From NCBI GenBank assembly GCA_963728765.1, contig CAVSKX010000007.1, positions 51,912 through 115,911 on the forward strand: a DNA stretch of 64,000 bases, read 5' to 3'. Each line of letters opens with the position of its first letter. Within the stretch, counting starts at the first letter, position 1. Below the pieces are notes generated by a model. That model saw nothing but the letters and a program-made list of their open reading frames with translations, was not told the origin of the DNA and did no database searches. The position numbers and the translations under genes were made by a program. The stretch comes from AC-32 sp963728765 (lineage in GTDB: Bacteria; Actinomycetota; Thermoleophilia; Gaiellales; Gaiellaceae). Shown here in pieces: positions 48,882-57,041 of the stretch.

Positions 48882-49784
48882 ATGCGGGCGGAGTACCGTG
48901 AGGAGCCCTGCAAGGCCGCTCTGAACCGCGTCAAGGGGATGATGTTCAGGTGGTCGCTGAACCCGTACATGGGCTGCGTCCACCGCTGCACCTTCTGTTA
49001 CGTCCGGGCCTACGAGCTCCGCGCCGACCGGCCCTCCGACCACCGCTACGGCCGCTCGATCCGCGTCAAGACGAACATCGCCGAGGTGCTGCGGTGCGAG
49101 CTCGCGCGGGCGAGCTGGGAGCCCGAGGCGGTCGCGATCGGCGCGGCGACCGACCCGTACCAGCCGGCGGAGGGCCGCTACCGGCTCACCCGCTCGTGCA
49201 TCGAGGCGCTGGGCGACGCGCACAACCCGTTCAGCATCATCACGCGCGGGCCGCTGATCGTCCGCGACGTCGACGTGCTGGTCGAGGCGGCGCGGCGGGC
49301 GGACGCCTCGGTGACCTTCTCGGTGCCGACGCTGGACGACGAGATCTGGCGGCGCACGGAGCCGGGCACCGCGCACCCGCGGCAGCGCCTGCGCGCGCTG
49401 AAGACGCTCGTCGACGCGGGGATCCGCGCCAGCGTCGGCATGGCGCCGATCCTGCCCGGCATCTCCGACAGGCCCGACCTGCTCGAGCAGGTCGTGCGCG
49501 AGGCGCGCGAGGCCGGCGCCTGCGGCGTCTGGGCGAACCTGCTCCACCTGCGGCCGGGGACGCGGGAGCACTTCCTCGACTGCCTCGCCGAGGACTACCC
49601 CGAGCAGCTCCCCGCGTACGAACGCCTCTACGCGCGCCGGGCGTACCTGAAGGCCGACCAGACCAAGCCGGTTCGCGCGCTCGTCGCCGAGCTGACGCGC
49701 AAGCACGGGATCCGCGACCGCCGGCGCGTCAGGCTCGACCCCGAGCCAGCCGCGATCGCGGAGCAGCTGACGCTCGCCGTGTAG
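48882..49784 (+). CDS. Radical SAM protein (spore photoproduct lyase-like family)
   Basis: 300 residues with the 4Fe-4S motif C32-VHR-C36-TF-C39 (GCVHRCTFCY) and the family pattern WSLNPYMGC. It matches the radical SAM group annotated Rv2578c/SplB-like. ATG at 48882 is used; the upstream ATG at 48864 would place the SOS box and -10 inside the coding region and is rejected. DNA-lesion repair is a reasonable idea because of the LexA box but the substrate is unknown. Confidence 0.88.
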   Translation: MRAEYREEPCKAALNRVKGMMFRWSLNPYMGCVHRCTFCYVRAYELRADRPSDHRYGRSIRVKTNIAEVLRCELARASWEPEAVAIGAATDPYQPAEGRYRLTRSCIEALGDAHNPFSIITRGPLIVRDVDVLVEAARRADASVTFSVPTLDDEIWRRTEPGTAHPRQRLRALKTLVDAGIRASVGMAPILPGISDRPDLLEQVVREAREAGACGVWANLLHLRPGTREHFLDCLAEDYPEQLPAYERLYARRAYLKADQTKPVRALVAELTRKHGIRDRRRVRLDPEPAAIAEQLTLAV

Positions 49785-49787
49785 GTC

Positions 49788-50046
49788 TTAGTCCTCGCCG
49801 TCCCAGTAGTCGAGCCGCGGCCCGGGCCGAGCGCAGCGTGGGCTCTCCGCGCAGGACGAGGAGCCACTCCTCGTTGGCATAGTGCAGGTGGTGGGGGCAG
49901 AGCCGGTTCCCTGGGTCGACTTCGTACATCGTCCCGCCCGGCAACTCGGCCCCGATGTGCTTGCCGACGAAGGCGTCCCTGCTGTGCCGGCCCTCACGCT
50001 CCTCCTCGCGGTCCCACTCGTCGCCGTGCAGGTTGAAGACCTTCAT
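49788..50046 (-). pseudogene. Cupin gene with internal deletion and frameshift
   Basis: Starts normally with MKVFNLHGDEWDREEE and runs through the cupin metal box CPHHLHYANEEWLLVLRGEP, then at about codon 72 the frame departs. The sequence directly following encodes PGPRLDYWDGED plus stop in the +1 frame, which looks like the C-terminal end of the same protein type. About 60-70 residues of the second cupin half are missing, so the product is broken. Ends 3 nt from the radical SAM gene. Confidence 0.65.
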
Positions 50047-50106
50047 GTGCCGAGGAGCGTAGGCGCTATAGGCGAGGGCCGCCCCAGTCCCTACAATCCG
50101 CCTGCC

Positions 50107-50763
50107 GTGTCGGAGAAGGCAGCCGCAGACCAGCAAGACAACGGCAAGGGCGAGATCACGTGCCTGATCGTCGACGACCACGAGGTCGTCCGCGAGGGCC
50201 TGCGCCTCTCGCTCTCGCGCGCGCCGCACATCCGGGTCGTCGGTGAGGCGTCCGACGGCGCGACCGCCGTCACGCTGGCGGAGCGCCGCAAGCCCGACGT
50301 CGTGATCATGGATGTGCGCATGCCCGGGATGGACGGGCTCGAGGCGACGAAGCTGCTGACCCAGCGGGTGCCCGACGTCGCGGTGCTCATCTTCACCGCC
50401 TACAGCGAGCGCAGCCTACTCGGACGCGGTCTCGAGTCGGGCGCCAAGGGCTACATCCTCAAGGAGGCCCCGCACCAGACGTTGCTGAAGGCGATCGACA
50501 AGATCGTGGCGGGCGAGGGCTTCGTCGACCCCGCGCTGATGCCGGCCTTCCTCTCCGGCGACCGCGAGGACATGCTCACCGCGCGCGAGCGCGAGATCCT
50601 GCAGCTGCTCGCGGACGGGATGTCGAACGCCGACGTGGCGGGCCGGCTGTTCATCAGCCAGGAGACGGTCAAGAGCCACGTGCGGCACATCCTCACGAAG
50701 CTCGAGGCCGACACGCGGACGCACGCCGTTGCGATCGCGCTTCGTGACGCGATCATCGACTAG
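50107..50763 (+). CDS. NarL/FixJ-type response regulator with adjacent kinase
   Basis: 218 residues: a short disordered N-terminus, receiver with D23/D24, phosphoacceptor D69 and Lys in GYILKEAP, and a LuxR HTH (LTAREREILQLLADGMSNAD). GTG at 50107 stands 9 nt after TACAAT, so it may be leaderless. Overlaps the kinase gene by 20 nt; the two form a complete two-component system, in contrast with the orphan regulators at 11872 and 12812. Confidence 0.9.
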   Translation: MSEKAAADQQDNGKGEITCLIVDDHEVVREGLRLSLSRAPHIRVVGEASDGATAVTLAERRKPDVVIMDVRMPGMDGLEATKLLTQRVPDVAVLIFTAYSERSLLGRGLESGAKGYILKEAPHQTLLKAIDKIVAGEGFVDPALMPAFLSGDREDMLTAREREILQLLADGMSNADVAGRLFISQETVKSHVRHILTKLEADTRTHAVAIALRDAIID

Positions 50764-51916
50764 AGCTGCGGCTCTCGTGGCCGCCGTGGCGGCCGGGGCG
50801 ATCGTGTCTCTGGTCGGGCTCGCCGTGGGCTCGAGCGGGCTGGCGTTCGCGGGACTGGGAGTGGCGATCCTCGGCGCGGCGGCCTTCGCGCTGCACCTGA
50901 TCGTCACGGAGCGGCGCCGACACGAGGTGGTCGAGGAGGAGCTGACGGCACAGTCGAGCTTCCTCGAGTCGCTGATCGAGTCGATGGGGCGCATCGCCGC
51001 GGCCCACGACCCGGAGGACGTGCTCGACCGGACACGGCGCGAAGCGAACGGCCTCTTCGACGCGACAGCGTCGATTCTCTCGCCCGGCCAGCGCGGCATG
51101 GACGAGGCGGTCGTGCTTCCCTTGCGCATCCGCGGGGAGGAGATCGGCTCGCTGCAGCTCGTGCGGGCTCATCCGCTCGACCGCGAGGAGCTCGCCCGCG
51201 CGACCCTGCTCGCCGACTTCACCTGCCGGGCTGTCGAGAACGCGCGCTTGCTCGACGAAGCGCAGGTGCGCGAGGCGGAGCGCGCGCGGCTCTCCGACCA
51301 GCTGATCATCGCCGAGCAGGAGGAGCGGCGGCGGCTCGCGCTCTTTCTCCACGACGGGCCGGTGCAGTCGCTGTCGGGGATCAGCCTGATGCTCGACGCC
51401 GTGATCGATTCGCTCGAGGGCGGCCGGCTCGAGGAGGCGACCTCGGTGCTCGACTCGGCGCTTCAGCGTCACCGGGACACGATCCGCTCGCTGCGCGACC
51501 TCTCGTTCAACATCGAGCCGGTCGTGCTGCGCGATCAGGGCTTCGGGCCCGCGGTGCAGGCGTTCGCGGAGCAGGTGGGCCTCACACACCGCATCCAGGT
51601 CGACCTCGACGTCGACGCCGCCGAGGGCCTGGCGGAGAACGTGCGCGTGACGATCTACCAGATCATCCGCGACACCGTGAATCTGGCAATCCACCGCGGG
51701 CCTCCGTCGAGGATCTCGATCAGGGTCGCGGAGGGCGAGGAAGGGACGGTCGAGACCGTGATCGCGGACGACGGCGCGGGCGAGCGGCGGCGTGCGAGCT
51801 TCGAAGACATCGAGGAGCGCGCGCGGACACTCAGCGGGCGGCTCGACGTGGAGGCCGGCGAGGACGGCGGCACCGAGGTGCGCGTCGTGCTGCCGTCCTA
51901 CGTGGCGCACGGCTGA
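50744..51916 (+). CDS. NarL-type histidine kinase (HisKA_3, GAF)
   Basis: 390 residues. Two membrane helices (about 8-50), GAF-like domain (85-170), HisKA_3 with H203 (LFLHDGPVQSL) and HATPase. The Asn-box region reads YQIIRDTVNLAIHRG and the G-box ADDGAG is present but the second glycine box is weak. GTG at 50744 lies inside the regulator gene, consistent with translational coupling. A hairpin without T tract follows at 51915-51939. Confidence 0.88.
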   Translation: MTRSSTRAAALVAAVAAGAIVSLVGLAVGSSGLAFAGLGVAILGAAAFALHLIVTERRRHEVVEEELTAQSSFLESLIESMGRIAAAHDPEDVLDRTRREANGLFDATASILSPGQRGMDEAVVLPLRIRGEEIGSLQLVRAHPLDREELARATLLADFTCRAVENARLLDEAQVREAERARLSDQLIIAEQEERRRLALFLHDGPVQSLSGISLMLDAVIDSLEGGRLEEATSVLDSALQRHRDTIRSLRDLSFNIEPVVLRDQGFGPAVQAFAEQVGLTHRIQVDLDVDAAEGLAENVRVTIYQIIRDTVNLAIHRGPPSRISIRVAEGEEGTVETVIADDGAGERRRASFEDIEERARTLSGRLDVEAGEDGGTEVRVVLPSYVAHG

Positions 51917-52027
51917 GGCGCCGCTTGCGGTGCCGCCTCAGACCGTGCGGGCTTTGCCTGCGGGGTCGTCCGAGCTGACCGCCCGACACAAATTGCGGGA
52001 GCCTCGCTGCGGCTCTAGTCTCTTGTT

Positions 52028-52234
52028 ATGGAGGAGAACGGGCAGCGGGCGCTGACGCACCTCCGCTTCGTCTGGACGGCGAACGGCTACGAGCTTCGCG
52101 AGCGGGACGGCGACGTGCCCGGCGTGGGCGACGAGGTCGAGGAGGGCGAGGAGCGGCTGCGCGTGACGAAGGTCGCACCCTCGCCGCTCCCGGGCGACTC
52201 GCGCCGCTGCGCCTACCTGCAGCCGCTCAGCTGA
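52028..52234 (+). CDS. Small acidic protein (68 aa)
   Basis: 68 residues, acidic and beta-looking (LTHLRFVWTANGYELRERDG ... RRCAYLQPLS). ATG at 52028 has TAGTCT 6 nt upstream and no ribosome site. It resembles single-domain small proteins seen downstream of signalling genes but no family is recognised. Ends 8 nt inside the convergent FAD gene. Confidence 0.5.
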   Translation: MEENGQRALTHLRFVWTANGYELRERDGDVPGVGDEVEEGEERLRVTKVAPSPLPGDSRRCAYLQPLS

Positions 52235-53351
52235 GCGCCGACTCGGCGGCCGTGAGGCCGAGGACGAGCCCCGAGGCGAGACCGCTCGCGTAGCCGCCGG
52301 TCGAGATGCCGCCCGCGTCGACGCCTGCTGCATAGAGGCCGTCGACCGGCGTGGACCGGTCGTCGAGGACCCGTGCGCGCTCGTCGATCCGGAGGCCGCC
52401 GATCGTGTGCGTGATCGCGGCGGCGACGCGCGTCGCGACCACGGCCCGCGGCGGCGGCGTGAACGGGAGGTCGGCGGGGTTGGTGCGCGTGGGCGACTGC
52501 GCAACCAGGTCGCGGACGGTTCCGTAGCGGACGCGCTCATCCAGTGCCTCCTCGTCGAAGAGGTACCAGGCTCGGGCGCCAGGCTGGCGCGCCGTCGTCT
52601 GGACGAGGTCGAGCTCCGACCACGAGACGGCGTTGTGGTCGATGAACTCCTCGCCGTCGTCGTTGAAGATCCGCGAGTAGCGGCCGAAGACCTGGGCGAG
52701 CGAGACGAACTCGTCGTCGCCGAACTCGACGTCGGCCATGTTGCGTCCGTAGAACTCGTCGAGGCCGTCGGAGAGCGCAGCGCCGCGGGCGAGGGCCAGC
52801 TTGAGTCCGTCGCCGGAGCTCCAGCGGTTCGCTCGCACCCGGAGCGGAGCCGCCGGTTTCACGTATCGGCCGACCAGCTCCGGATCGCCCTGAAACCCGC
52901 CGGTCGCCAGCACGAGCGGATCCCCAGTGACTGTCACTGTGTCTGTCCCTGTGACTGTCACTGTGTCTGTCACTGTGACTGTCACCGGTTGTTCGAAACG
53001 GACCTTGCCCGCGGCTCGGACCAGCGCGTCCGTCAGACCGGCGGTGTCGAAGCGGACGCCCTTCGTCAGCGGGTTTCCCGTCTCGCGCTCCAGAACGGGC
53101 GCGCCCAGCGATTCGAGCCACTCGACCCCCTCGTCGAGCCGATCGAAGACCAGCCGCTGCAGCCGCGCGTCGCCCGTCGGGCACTGCGCCCGGAACTCCT
53201 CGAAGGAGCGGTAGCGCCAGACCACGCCGCTCGAGAGCCGCATCGAGCCGCCGGGCCGCGGCCCCTTCTCCAGCAGGACGGGCTCGTCGCCCAACTGCCG
53301 CGCCCGCGCGGCCGCGCACAGGCCGGCCATGCCGGCGCCGGCGACGAGCAT
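52227..53351 (-). CDS. FAD-dependent oxidoreductase (fumarate reductase/ketosteroid dehydrogenase type)
   Basis: 374 residues. N-terminal dinucleotide fold GAGMAGLCAAARARQLG, LVLATGGFQGDPEL and the C-terminal GGLRIDERARVLD ... GLYAAGVDAGGIST. Between residues about 122 and 144 a Val-Thr-rich stretch (VTVTVTDTVTVTG and on) is encoded by a 24-bp tandem repeat and seems inserted in the strand before the LVLATGG motif. ATG at 53351 or GTG at 53354; its start touches the stop of the dioxygenase gene, so the two are an operon. Dehydrogenation of a ring or steroid-like compound is plausible. Confidence 0.85.
   Translation of the reverse strand: MLVAGAGMAGLCAAARARQLGDEPVLLEKGPRPGGSMRLSSGVVWRYRSFEEFRAQCPTGDARLQRLVFDRLDEGVEWLESLGAPVLERETGNPLTKGVRFDTAGLTDALVRAAGKVRFEQPVTVTVTDTVTVTGTDTVTVTGDPLVLATGGFQGDPELVGRYVKPAAPLRVRANRWSSGDGLKLALARGAALSDGLDEFYGRNMADVEFGDDEFVSLAQVFGRYSRIFNDDGEEFIDHNAVSWSELDLVQTTARQPGARAWYLFDEEALDERVRYGTVRDLVAQSPTRTNPADLPFTPPPRAVVATRVAAAITHTIGGLRIDERARVLDDRSTPVDGLYAAGVDAGGISTGGYASGLASGLVLGLTAAESALS
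52927..52986. repeat. 24-bp tandem repeat inside the FAD oxidoreductase gene
   Basis: Units 52927-52950 and 52951-52974 differ by a single base, and a half unit follows at 52975-52986. Each unit is built of 6-bp GTGACT/GTCACT/GTGTCT-type subunits, so the tract is a simple-sequence expansion. Its length per unit is divisible by 3, so gain or loss would keep the reading frame. It is markedly less GC-rich than the surroundings. Confidence 0.85.
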
Positions 53352-53353
53352 CA

Positions 53354-54052
53354 CTAAGTCAGCGAGAAGGTCGGCTTGTGCTCGACGTACTCGACCTTGA
53401 CGTGCTCGGGGCCCCAGACGAACACGGCGTACGTGTTCGCCGCGTCCACGATGTCGGCGATCTCGATCCCGAGCTCGCGCGCCTCCTCGATGTGCTGGCC
53501 AGCCGAGTCGACCAGCACCGCCAGGTGGTTCAGCAGCGGTCGCTCCGGGTTGCCCGGGTCACCCTCGTGGAACTCGACGTACGCGCCGCCGACCTCCACC
53601 CGCGGTGCGCCCGACGGTCCCGGCGAGGACGGCGAGAAGCCGAGCTGCTCGTACGCGCGAGCCGTCTGCTCAGGCGAGTGCGAGAACAGGGCCGCGTGGT
53701 CGAGGTCGTACTCGACGTCGGTCGGCGCCTCCACGAGGCCGAGCCGCAGCCCCTCGTGGACGTCGAAGTACGCCTCCCCCTCGCGCGGCTGCTCGACCTC
53801 GACGCCCTCGAGGCCGTGCAGCGCGTCGTCGAGGCGCGAGACCCGCAGCGCGACGTGCTTGAGCGCGCCGCGTTCGCGCGGCCCCTCGGCCTCGAACAGC
53901 GTCAGCTTCCCGCGCCGCGCGTCGGAACCGACGAGCGTGAACGCTTCCGTCCGGTCGACGACGTGCATCCCGACGCGGGAAGTGACGAAGTCGGCAATCG
54001 GGTCGCGATCCGCGACCCACAGCGCGACGTGGTCGAGTGTCTCCGGCGACAC
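53354..54052 (-). CDS. Extradiol dioxygenase-like VOC protein
   Basis: 232 residues with two VOC halves. The C-terminal half keeps the extradiol-type metal triad H119 (LDHAALFS), H176 (LLNHLAVL) and E221 (VKVEYVEH). Start GTG 54052. Operon with the FAD oxidoreductase suggests joint breakdown of an aromatic or steroid ring. It is distinct from the YYGAFVRDPDGN-type VOC proteins at 14487 and 20882. Confidence 0.82.
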   Translation of the reverse strand: MSPETLDHVALWVADRDPIADFVTSRVGMHVVDRTEAFTLVGSDARRGKLTLFEAEGPRERGALKHVALRVSRLDDALHGLEGVEVEQPREGEAYFDVHEGLRLGLVEAPTDVEYDLDHAALFSHSPEQTARAYEQLGFSPSSPGPSGAPRVEVGGAYVEFHEGDPGNPERPLLNHLAVLVDSAGQHIEEARELGIEIADIVDAANTYAVFVWGPEHVKVEYVEHKPTFSLT

Positions 54053-54073
54053 GCGCCGGAGCTTACCGACGGG

Positions 54074-54409
54074 CTACTTCCTGGCGTCGACCGCCCGCTG
54101 GAGCTGCTGCTTGCTCATCTTCGAGCGGCCCGGGACCTTAAGCTTTTTTGCCTCGTTGTACAGCTGCTCCTTCGTCCGCCCCTTCGGCCGCTTCGTGCCA
54201 GAGCGCAGGCCGCCGCGGCGGCTGGGCCGCGTGTCGCGAACCGACGACCGCGAAGCCTGCCGCGCCTCGCCCTTCTGGGCGCGCTCCTTGTTCACGGTCC
54301 TGGCCGCGATCTCCTTGGCGCGCCTGGTCGAGGTGCCGCGCTTCTTCGCACTGTCTTTGATGTGCTCGTACTGGCGCTCGCGCTTGTTGGTCCATGCACG
54401 CTGAGGCAT
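54074..54409 (-). CDS. Basic protein with Rho-N/SAP-like C-terminus
   Basis: 111 residues, strongly basic. N-terminus MPQRAWTNKRERQYEHIKDS and KEIAARTVNKERAQKG match proteins annotated as plasmid stabilisation-like in actinobacteria. The end KKLKVPGRSKMSKQQLQRAV looks like a Rho N-terminal/SAP nucleic-acid-binding helix pair. DNA or RNA binding is likely. AGGAGGG precedes the ATG. Confidence 0.75.
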   Translation of the reverse strand: MPQRAWTNKRERQYEHIKDSAKKRGTSTRRAKEIAARTVNKERAQKGEARQASRSSVRDTRPSRRGGLRSGTKRPKGRTKEQLYNEAKKLKVPGRSKMSKQQLQRAVDARK

Positions 54410-54466
54410 TCGATCCCTCCTCGTATCGTTCAGGGACCGCTTGCCCGGTGAGGCGCTTTCTAACGC

Positions 54467-54772
54467 CTACTCGAGCGGTTCGTTCTGGACGTTGTGCTCG
54501 GTCGCGTACTCGTCGGTGAGCTTGTTGATCACGTCGGCGCCGTCGCCGTAGGCGTAGTTGATCTTCACGAACGGCTCCCACTTCGCCGGCAGTGCGTCCT
54601 CCGGGAAGATCGCCTCGACCGGGCACTCCGGTTCGCATGCGCCGCAGTCGATGCACTCCTCGGGGTCGATGATCAGGATCCGCTCGAACTCGTGGATGCA
54701 GTCGACGGGACAGACGTCGACGCACGAGAGGTCTTTGATGTCGATGCAGGGCTCGGCGATGATGTACGTCAC
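54467..54772 (-). CDS. fdxA: 7Fe ferredoxin (FdxA type)
   Basis: 101 residues. Cluster-binding cysteines C9, C17, C21, C25 and C40, C43, C46, C50 are arranged as in the 3Fe-4S/4Fe-4S ferredoxins of actinobacteria (CxxxxxxxCxxxC and CxxCxxCxxxCP). The C-terminal extension is acidic. Soluble electron donor, for example to cytochromes P450 or dioxygenases. Monocistronic. Confidence 0.93.
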   Translation of the reverse strand: MTYIIAEPCIDIKDLSCVDVCPVDCIHEFERILIIDPEECIDCGACEPECPVEAIFPEDALPAKWEPFVKINYAYGDGADVINKLTDEYATEHNVQNEPLE

Positions 54773-54800
54773 GGGCGCGCAGTCTACTGGGGGTTGTGGA

Positions 54801-55106
54801 TCAGCCCGTCAGGTCTTCGACGAGGTCTTTCGCGCGCTCGTCGAGGGCCGACTTGGCGACGACCTGGTCGAACCCTGCCTCGTGCGCCCGGCGCAGGCCC
54901 TCGGTGTCGGTGTGGTTCGTGAAGCCGAGCAACGGCACGTCCGGATAGGCGTCTGCGACCTCGTCCGGATCGATACGCGCGATGTCCGCGATCACGCAGT
55001 CGGGCGGGTCGACGCTGTCGCTCGTCGTCAGGTGATGGCCCGGCAGAAGGCCTTCCAGCTTCCCCCGGAAGAAGAGATCGACCCCTACCAGCAGGATCGT
55101 CGCCAC
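54801..55106 (-). CDS. Degenerate receiver-like domain protein
   Basis: 101 residues starting at GTG 55106. Overall shape is that of a response-regulator receiver (VATILLVGVDLFFRGKLEGL, CVIADIARIDPDEVADA, LLGFTNHTD, QVVAKSALDERA) with a Lys near the end, but the double acid pocket after the first strand is reduced to one Asp. Phosphorylation may be lost. Monocistronic and divergent from the PPOX gene. Confidence 0.65.
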   Translation of the reverse strand: MATILLVGVDLFFRGKLEGLLPGHHLTTSDSVDPPDCVIADIARIDPDEVADAYPDVPLLGFTNHTDTEGLRRAHEAGFDQVVAKSALDERAKDLVEDLTG

Positions 55107-55170
55107 GGAGGCAAACGTACCACTGTTTCGTCGCCGCTCCAACGGCCTCGAATCTGATACGAACGTCGCC

Positions 55171-55563
55171 GTGCCGACGCTCCCGTTCCCGCCCGACATC
55201 GACGAGCTCCTCAACCGCCCCAACCCGGCCGTCGTCGCGACGCTGCGGCCCGACGGTTCGCCGCACTCGGTCGCGACGTGGTACCTGTGGGACGGCTCGC
55301 GAGTGCTGCTGAACATGGACGAGAGCCGGGCCCGGCTCGGGTTCCTGCGCCGTGAGCCGCGCCTGTCGCTCACGGTGCTCGACGCCGAGAGCTGGTACCG
55401 GCAGGTGAACCTCGACTGCCGCGTCGCGGAGCTGCTCGACGACACGAAGCTCGAAGACATCGACCGGCTCGCACGGCACTACACCGGCCGTCCGTTCCGA
55501 GACCGCGAGAGCCGCCGCGTCAGCGCCTGGGTCAAGGTCGAGCGCTGGCACGACTGGACGTGA
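55171..55563 (+). CDS. Pyridoxamine 5'-phosphate oxidase/F420-dependent reductase fold protein
   Basis: 130 residues, split barrel fold: PNPAVVATLRPDGSPHSVAT, VLLNMDESRARLGFLRREPR and the C-terminal strand VSAWVKVERWHDW. Such proteins bind FMN or F420 and reduce or oxidise small molecules. GTG at 55171. Overlaps the DUF309 gene by 4 nt. Confidence 0.82.
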   Translation: MPTLPFPPDIDELLNRPNPAVVATLRPDGSPHSVATWYLWDGSRVLLNMDESRARLGFLRREPRLSLTVLDAESWYRQVNLDCRVAELLDDTKLEDIDRLARHYTGRPFRDRESRRVSAWVKVERWHDWT

Positions 55564-55883
55564 GCCTCGAGGAAGGGCTCGACCTGATCCGCCGCGGCGA
55601 GTACTTCGCCGCGCACGAGGTGCTCGAGGACGTCTGGCGTGCCTCCGAGCCGCAGGAGCGCGACTTCTACCAGGGGCTCGTCCACGTCGCGGTCGCCTGG
55701 TACCAGGCCGGGCGCGGCAACCGCGTGGGCTGCGAGCGCCAGCTCGAGAAGGCGGCGCGGCGGCTCGGACCGTTCGCGCCCGAGCACCGTGGGGTCGACC
55801 TCGCTGCGACGCTCGGGCGCGTCGAGGAGGCACAGGGCGTCGCCGCAGCCGGGTCGCTCGAGCTGCCGCCGCCGCGCGTCTAG
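55560..55883 (+). CDS. DUF309 protein
   Basis: 107 residues with the family core GEYFAAHEVLEDVWR and DFYQGLVHVAVAWYQAGRGN. All-helical fold; function not established. GTG start overlapping the split-barrel gene. Ends on the CTAG shared with the convergent ccdA. Confidence 0.88.
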   Translation: MSLEEGLDLIRRGEYFAAHEVLEDVWRASEPQERDFYQGLVHVAVAWYQAGRGNRVGCERQLEKAARRLGPFAPEHRGVDLAATLGRVEEAQGVAAAGSLELPPPRV

Positions 55884-56590
55884 AGCTGGTCGAGCCCGAT
55901 CGCGTCCAGGAAGCGTTGCACGGCGACGTTCAGCCACCAGTTGCGGTTGAAGAACAGGAGCAACCCGAGCGCGACCAGGGTCAGGCCGCTCGCGAGCCGG
56001 ATCCAGTCGTAGTGGTTCCGCACCCAGCGGAAGGCCGCCATCGCGTGCCCGAACGCGATCCCGATCGCGACGAAGGCGACCGTGATCCCAAGGGAGTACG
56101 CGGCGAGCAGGATGCAGCCGCGGACGACCGTCCTCGAGTCGGCGGCCAGCGCCAGGATTGCGCCGAGCACGACGCCCACGCACGGTGCCGCGCACACCGC
56201 GAACGCCGCGCCGAGCAGCGCACGCGAGCCGCTCGCGCGTGCCCGCGAGAGCGCGCCGGGAGCGATCATCCGCTCCGGCCACGGCAGCAACCCGGCGAAG
56301 GCGAGCCCGAGGACGACGAGCACGAACCCGGCGAGCTTCGTCCGCATCTCCTGGTCGACCCAGCCGCCGAGCGCCGCGGCAGCAGCGCCGAGGACGACGA
56401 AGACGATCGTGAAGCCGGCCGCGAACGGCACGCTGGCGGCCACGATCCGCCGCGCGACCCCGCGCTCGCCGAGCCGGTCGACCTCGACCTCCGAGATCGC
56501 CGAGAGGTAGCCCGGCACCAGCGGCAGCACGCAGGGGAACGCGATCGAGACGAGCCCGGCCGCGAAAGCCGCGACCAGGCGCTCAGCCAT
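55880..56590 (-). CDS. ccdA: Cytochrome c biogenesis/thiol transporter CcdA
   Basis: 236 residues with six membrane helices and the CcdA start LVSIAFPCVLPLVPGYLSAI; a second Cys lies in FAVCAAPCVGVVLG. The two cysteines pass electrons from cytoplasmic thioredoxin to the outside. It overlaps ccmH by 8 nt and is the last gene of the ccmH-tlpA-ccdA set. Confidence 0.9.
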   Translation of the reverse strand: MAERLVAAFAAGLVSIAFPCVLPLVPGYLSAISEVEVDRLGERGVARRIVAASVPFAAGFTIVFVVLGAAAAALGGWVDQEMRTKLAGFVLVVLGLAFAGLLPWPERMIAPGALSRARASGSRALLGAAFAVCAAPCVGVVLGAILALAADSRTVVRGCILLAAYSLGITVAFVAIGIAFGHAMAAFRWVRNHYDWIRLASGLTLVALGLLLFFNRNWWLNVAVQRFLDAIGLDQL

Positions 56591-57041
56591 CGAAGCGGCG
56601 CAGCTCCTCGTCCAGCTGGCGCTCCTCCTCCGGCCCGAGCCGGCGCGCCGTCAGCGTCCACTGCGCTGCGGGCTCACGCGAGCGGGACCAGCGCCACGCC
56701 AGCAGGCCGATCACGGCCGCGCCCCCGAGAACGCCCACGATCGGAAGCACCCAGGCCAGCAGGTCGAAGCCGTGCCGCGGGGGCGCGGCGAGAATCCGTC
56801 TCCCCCACTGGTCGACGAGCTCGTTCTTGATCTGACTGCGCGTCGCGCCCTGCGAGATGCGCACCTGGATGTACGCCTTGATCCGCTGCGCGGCCGGCGA
56901 GTCGGACTGCGCGAGCGTCTCGCCCTCGCAGATCGGGCACATCAGCTGGCCCTCGAGCTCGCCGAGCGTCGGATGCTGCTCGCTCGCCGCCGCCGGCGCA
57001 GCCAGCACCAGCGCGACCAGCGCGACCGCGAGCGTCCTCAC
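56583..57041 (-). CDS. ccmH: CcmH-like cytochrome c maturation protein
   Basis: 152 residues. Signal peptide or anchor 1-20, then the redox motif LMCPICEGETLAQSDSPAA (C35, C38), equivalent to LRCxxCQ of CcmH. A membrane helix near 105-125 follows. GTG at 57041 overlaps the tlpA stop (GTGA). Presents reduced apocytochrome to heme lyase; no ccmF or ccsAB gene is in view. Confidence 0.88.
   Translation of the reverse strand: MRTLAVALVALVLAAPAAASEQHPTLGELEGQLMCPICEGETLAQSDSPAAQRIKAYIQVRISQGATRSQIKNELVDQWGRRILAAPPRHGFDLLAWVLPIVGVLGGAAVIGLLAWRWSRSREPAAQWTLTARRLGPEEERQLDEELRRFDG

Noticed and set aside
48864..48884. Upstream ATG (48864) for the radical SAM gene
   Set aside because: It would place the LexA-type box and TATAAT inside the coding region and has no ribosome site; ATG 48882 fits a leaderless start.
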